From assembly GCA_033721415.1 (NCBI GenBank), contig JAWWAH010000047.1, forward strand, positions 1-7,422: a stretch of DNA of 7,422 nucleotides, given 5' to 3'. The notes under the pieces were generated by a model. That model did not search any database, was not told the DNA's origin, and saw only the letters and a list, made by a program, of their open reading frames with translations. Both the position numbers and the translations under genes were made by a program. Source of the stretch: JAWWAH01 sp033721415 (GTDB lineage: Bacteria; Patescibacteriota; Minisyncoccia; Spechtbacterales; 2-12-FULL-38-22). Of this stretch, positions 5,947-7,422 are shown one piece after another; position 1 is the stretch's first letter; the number at the start of each line of letters is the position of its first letter.

Positions 5947-6294
5947 TCACGCTGCCAAGCCTAGGGTGGCTCGAGCCACCTCCCGACCGAAGTCGGTTGG
6001 GCGGAACGTGTGGTCCTCGGGGTCTTCGACCTCGAGCTCACGAAGAGCAAGGTCGTCGAGTGCATCAACAACGTCGCGAACGCGCTGCATGCACAGGTCG
6101 CACAATTGCTGGATTGTGACAGCTGAGTCATCATCCAACATTGCCAGTACGCGGAGCACTTCAGCCTCGTGAGGCGGGAGCTCGCGCGCGATGTCTTCTG
6201 GGCCGGGCCCGGACGGGAAGAGAATGGAACCATTCTCTGCGCGGTGAAGCTGTTCCCGAACCGCCTCCAGGCTGTAACCTCCGATGATTTTCAT
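5947..6294 (-). CDS. Small winged-helix-like DNA-binding protein (putative)
   Basis: A 115-aa acidic protein. Residues about 42-112 have the size and pattern of a winged helix-turn-helix: helix 1 (HEAEVLRVLAML, 42-53), helix 2 (TIQQLCDLC, 60-68), a longer recognition-type helix (QRVRDVVDALDDLALRELEV, 70-89), a polar wing (about 90-99), and a last helix (TDFGREVARATLG). This is typical of MarR/ArsR-like small regulators, but the family assignment is by pattern only. The N-terminal 40 residues are unrecognised. The start is supported by AAGGAGG (6300-6306) 5 nt upstream and a perfect consensus promoter. Base composition is about 62-65% G+C, with GC-rich third positions, unlike the AT-rich genes to its left, which suggests transfer or a specialised cassette. 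It could regulate the divergent RNA/small-protein region to its right (inference). Confidence 0.78.
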   Translation of the reverse strand: MKIIGGYSLEAVREQLHRAENGSILFPSGPGPEDIARELPPHEAEVLRVLAMLDDDSAVTIQQLCDLCMQRVRDVVDALDDLALRELEVEDPEDHTFRPTDFGREVARATLGLAA

Positions 6295-6335
6295 CGCTCC
6301 CTCCTTGAAACGAGACTTTTGATTGAACTGCCTAT

Positions 6336-6364
6336 ATTATACTACTTTTATTATTTATTGTCAA
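6336..6364 (-). promoter_or_regulatory. Perfect consensus sigma-70 promoter for the winged-helix gene
   Basis: The minus strand reads TTGACA (6359-6364), exactly 17 bp, then TATAAT (6336-6341). Both hexamers are perfect. The start site should be near 6329, giving a 35-nt leader that ends in a strong SD. This predicts strong expression unless repressed. Confidence 0.88.
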
Positions 6365-6397
6365 TAACTTTTGACTGTTTTCCAGGAGGAATTGACA

Positions 6398-6460
6398 ATG
6401 GAGCAAATTAGACTATATAGACCCTATAGGACCAATAAGACAGATAAGACCTACAAGTAA
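6398..6460 (+). CDS. Possible 20-aa micro-ORF over the second GAC repeat array
   Basis: AGGAGGA (6384-6390) lies 7 nt before ATG at 6398, and the frame runs to TAA at 6458-6460, giving a basic peptide MEQIRLYRPYRTNKTDKTYK. The good SD spacing is the main support. Against it, the sequence is the repeat array read as codons, and the nearest promoter signal (TTGACA 6392-6397, 18 bp, TATAGA 6416-6421) would start transcription after the ATG. It could be a leader peptide, a remnant or chance. Confidence 0.25.
   Translation: MEQIRLYRPYRTNKTDKTYK
6411..6450 (+). repeat. Second 9-10 bp GAC repeat array
   Basis: GAC occurs at 6411, 6420, 6430, 6439 and 6448 (steps 9, 10, 9, 9), with units such as TATAGACCC and AATAAGACAG. 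Core and period match the array at 1086-1172. As there, a TTGACA-like element precedes a TATAG that begins the array. Confidence 0.6.
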
Positions 6461-6505
6461 AATAAGCCAGGAATAGTAAATTGTGGTTAGAGATGATAAT
6501 AAGAC

Positions 6506-6534
6506 TTGACAAATGTTTCATGATACTGTATAAT
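6506..6534 (+). promoter_or_regulatory. Perfect consensus sigma-70 promoter driving the structured RNA region
   Basis: TTGACA (6506-6511), exactly 17 bp, TATAAT (6529-6534). Transcription should start near 6541. No ATG with a suitable SD follows for over 200 nt, so the promoter drives either a small RNA or a long structured leader. Confidence 0.88.
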
Positions 6535-6540
6535 ATATAT

Positions 6541-6645
6541 ACTAATGATGAAGTGAAGCTTGAGAGTACACAAGGAGGGAGGGGCATATAATACTAAACA
6601 GGCCTTAAGCTCTCTCCTTGCGTGCTCTTAACTGAGCACTTTTAT
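6541..6645 (+). ncRNA. Predicted ~105-nt structured RNA or attenuator leader
   Basis: Between the consensus promoter and a terminator lies an RNA without a credible ORF. Bases 6560-6581 pair with 6610-6631 in a 22-bp stem with one mismatch (A6570/C6621) and three G-U pairs, around a 28-nt loop. The 5' arm contains an SD-like AAGGAGGGAG with no start codon after it; the 3' arm is the anti-SD-like CTCTCTCCTT. The 3' arm also contains GTGCTC, the 5' half of the terminator hairpin at 6622-6639, so the two folds exclude each other. This is the layout of an antiterminator/terminator pair. I do not recognise a known riboswitch, T-box or 6S motif. It could be a free small RNA or a leader for the small-protein genes further right. 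Confidence 0.6.
6622..6643 (+). terminator. Terminator hairpin competing with the upstream 22-bp stem
   Basis: GTGCTC (6622-6627) pairs with GAGCAC (6634-6639), loop TTAACT, then TTTT (6640-6643). The left half is shared with the 3' arm of the 22-bp stem. Stem and T-run are modest, so it may terminate only partially. Confidence 0.6.
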
Positions 6646-6683
6646 CTAAAAGAAAACCGTTCTTTAAATGAGTGCATGGGATC

Positions 6684-6824
6684 TTTTGCGGGTCCCATTC
6701 GGGATTCTACTCTATTATCCCCATTTCTGGAGGTTGTCGCAAAACTTTGCCGCTGAGTCGGTAGGGTGGACCGCTTCACCCGGTATGGTGTATAATCCTA
6801 GAATCCCTAATTGGGTCCGCAAAA
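6684..6824 (+). ncRNA. Candidate structured RNA closed by a long-range 26-bp stem
   Basis: Bases 6684-6709 pair with 6799-6824: 24 of 26 positions can pair, including two G-U pairs, with C-U mismatches at two sites. Pairing continues inside as ATTAT (6714-6718) with ATAAT (6792-6796) and CCAT (6721-6724) with ATGG (6785-6788). The enclosed part holds smaller hairpins, GGGTG/CACCC (6764-6781) and GCAA/TTGC (6739-6750). G-U pairs and nested continuation favour RNA structure over a DNA inverted repeat. It ends 27 nt before the small helical gene, so it may be its leader or a separate RNA. The family is unknown. Confidence 0.45.
6767..6796 (+). promoter_or_regulatory. Candidate promoter for the two small GC-rich genes
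   Basis: TGGACC (6767-6772, 4 of 6), 18 bp, then a perfect TATAAT (6791-6796). It would start transcription near 6803 and give a leader of about 49 nt before the small helical gene. It lies inside the long-range stem region, so the TATAAT may instead be part of that RNA fold. Confidence 0.4.
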
Positions 6825-6851
6825 TAACCACTAAGACGAAAAGGAGCTCTG

Positions 6852-7052
6852 ATGATGGACACAAGAAAGAAGCAAAGAGTCGAAGAGCTCCGAGAGCTCA
6901 TCGGCAACCTCTCGAGTCGGGCTCAGTTCCACCTGAGTCGGATCAAGGGGCCCTACGCGGGACCCAACGCCGCTCACGCCCGAGCAGTTCGAGGACTCCT
7001 CGAAGACACCGAAGATGCTGTGAAGCAACTCAAGGAGATCGAGCGCTCCTGA
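6852..7052 (+). CDS. Hypothetical 66-aa charged helical protein
   Basis: No family is recognised. The chain is charged and predicted to form two helices (about 3-30, rich in R/K/E/L, and about 39-64) joined by KGPYAGPN, a helical-hairpin layout. It has no signal peptide, membrane segment or cysteine. Two adjacent in-frame ATGs occur at 6852 and 6855; AAGGAG (6841-6846) is 5 nt before the first and 8 nt before the second, so the second is the better start on spacing. G+C content is high, as in the winged-helix gene. The small membrane protein gene follows after 32 nt with its own SD, so the two are probably co-transcribed. A longer overlapping frame from 6668 lacks an SD and is not favoured. 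The protein might bind nucleic acid or a partner protein; nothing shows which. Confidence 0.7.
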   Translation: MMDTRKKQRVEELRELIGNLSSRAQFHLSRIKGPYAGPNAAHARAVRGLLEDTEDAVKQLKEIERS

Positions 7053-7084
7053 GACCAAGTCCGCAACCTTGAAGGAGGTAACCC

Positions 7085-7249
7085 ATGGGTAAGATCGTAG
7101 CAATATCCATCGTAGTCGCCCTTGGTGGCTACGGGGGGTACCACTTCTTCAAGGAGTGGTCTAGGGAGAACACCGGGGAGAAGGTCATTCTTCTACTACC
7201 GCTGATTCTCTGGGGCATTGTGCTGGGGCTGATTTACCTGGCATCCTAG
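7085..7249 (+). CDS. Hypothetical 54-aa membrane protein with two hydrophobic helices
   Basis: A very small hydrophobic protein of unrecognised family. Residues about 3-22 (KIVAISIVVALGGYGGYHFF, Gly-rich) and about 34-53 (VILLLPLILWGIVLGLIYLA) are two likely membrane helices joined by a short charged loop (KEWSRENTGEK, 23-33), a helical-hairpin topology. The start is well defined by AAGGAGGT (7072-7079) 5 nt upstream of ATG, and the frame ends at TAG. It lies 32 nt after the 66-aa gene and probably forms a two-gene operon with it. Size and topology resemble holin-like proteins, small toxins and small membrane regulators. No sequence motif decides among them, so no function is assigned. G+C content is high, like its partner. 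Confidence 0.72.
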   Translation: MGKIVAISIVVALGGYGGYHFFKEWSRENTGEKVILLLPLILWGIVLGLIYLAS

Positions 7250-7306
7250 CTCAACCACCCCCGACCGGCTAACAGACAAGAAAGGAGCCTAAAGGGCTGT
7301 AGACAA

Positions 7307-7320
7307 ACTTAGTACTTAGT
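7307..7320 (+). repeat. Short tandem repeat (ACTTAGT x2)
   Basis: ACTTAGT occurs twice in perfect tandem (7307-7313 and 7314-7320) in the non-coding stretch after the two-helix membrane protein gene. It could be an operator half-site pair or chance. No gene is seen between 7250 and about 7380. Confidence 0.3.
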
Positions 7321-7334
7321 AACCCGTCCGCTCT

Positions 7335-7370
7335 AAAAATAGGGTCTGCTCACAAAGATGAGCAGACCCT
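7335..7370 (-). terminator. Strong minus-strand terminator
   Basis: A perfect 12-bp stem (AGGGTCTGCTCA, 7341-7352, with TGAGCAGACCCT, 7359-7370), 6-nt loop. The T-run (TTTTT, complement of 7335-7339) follows on the minus strand; the plus side has none. It implies a minus-strand gene entering from the right edge, ending perhaps at the TGA at 7384-7386 or the TAA at 7379-7381, convergent with the small membrane protein gene. It could also end the plus-strand operon less efficiently. Confidence 0.75.
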
Positions 7371-7422
7371 ACCCAACCTTAATTCATATATGAAAAGAGG
7401 GGGCGTAAGGTTGAACAATAAA

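Noticed and set aside
6541..6560. Hammerhead ribozyme core suggested by CTAATGATGAAG
   Set aside because: The required CUGAUGA is not matched and no GAAA core element or fitting stems are found.
6684..6824. MITE or insertion element with 26-bp terminal inverted repeats
   Set aside because: No target-site duplication is visible, the arms carry G-U-type differences, and pairing continues into the interior, which fits RNA structure better. Not fully excluded.
6668..7072. 134-codon plus-strand frame overlapping the 66-aa gene
   Set aside because: It has no SD, crosses the structured RNA region, and its Arg/Ser/Pro-rich C-terminal half is what an out-of-frame reading of a GC-rich gene gives. The 66-aa frame has an SD and sensible composition.
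6852..7249. Alternative genetic code (TGA as glycine, as in some CPR lineages)
   Set aside because: Reading through the TGA at 7050-7052 runs into the next gene's SD and start, and other genes end cleanly at standard stops.
7374..7413. 7-bp inverted repeat (CAACCTT / AAGGTTG)
   Set aside because: Short arms with a 26-nt loop and no further support; could be chance.
7390..7422. Start of a plus-strand gene at ATG 7390 or TTG 7411
   Set aside because: Only 11 codons are visible and the ATG has no SD; the nearby terminator orientation favours a minus-strand gene instead.

Overview
The window is bacterial. It has AT-rich intergenic DNA, Shine-Dalgarno (SD) sites close to AAGGAGGTGAT, sigma-70-type promoters and compact rho-independent terminators. 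Most proteins are short, lineage-specific and of unknown function, and most genes are single units between terminators. Together with the degenerate 9-10 bp GAC repeats, this fits an uncultivated small-genome lineage such as Patescibacteria (CPR). That placement is an impression from style, because no marker gene is present. Stops are TAA, TAG and TGA, so the standard bacterial code fits.

Left part (1-2350): a secreted, very charged coiled-coil protein with an acidic tail lies on the minus strand. It diverges from a secreted matrixin-type zinc protease carrying a peptidoglycan-binding domain. The space between them holds a GAC-repeat array, a GC-rich hairpin and a terminator-like hairpin just before the protease SD. 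A bidirectional terminator follows the protease.

Middle part (2360-5935): on the minus strand lie an FtsH-like AAA+ protein whose HExxH protease motif has become YEVGR, and a 131-aa orphan, each with its own terminator or promoter signals. On the plus strand lie a 252-aa orphan and a small membrane protein with HEAGH and GGGGHDW motifs, followed by a strong terminator. Three proteins in the window therefore carry an HExxH-class motif: one secreted, one membrane-bound, and one cytosolic and degenerate.

Right part (5940-7422): base composition jumps to roughly 60% G+C in the genes. This block holds a small winged-helix-like protein on the minus strand and two tiny plus-strand genes, a charged helical protein and a 54-aa two-helix membrane protein. 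Two perfect consensus sigma-70 promoters (TTGACA, 17 bp, TATAAT) drive outward from it. Between them and the tiny genes lie a second GAC-repeat array, a 22-bp stem that overlaps a terminator hairpin in antiterminator/terminator fashion, and a second long-range RNA-like stem of up to 26 bp. This block looks like a horizontally acquired or specialised cassette with structured RNA. It is the most promising place for an undescribed regulatory system, but its function is not established by the sequence alone.
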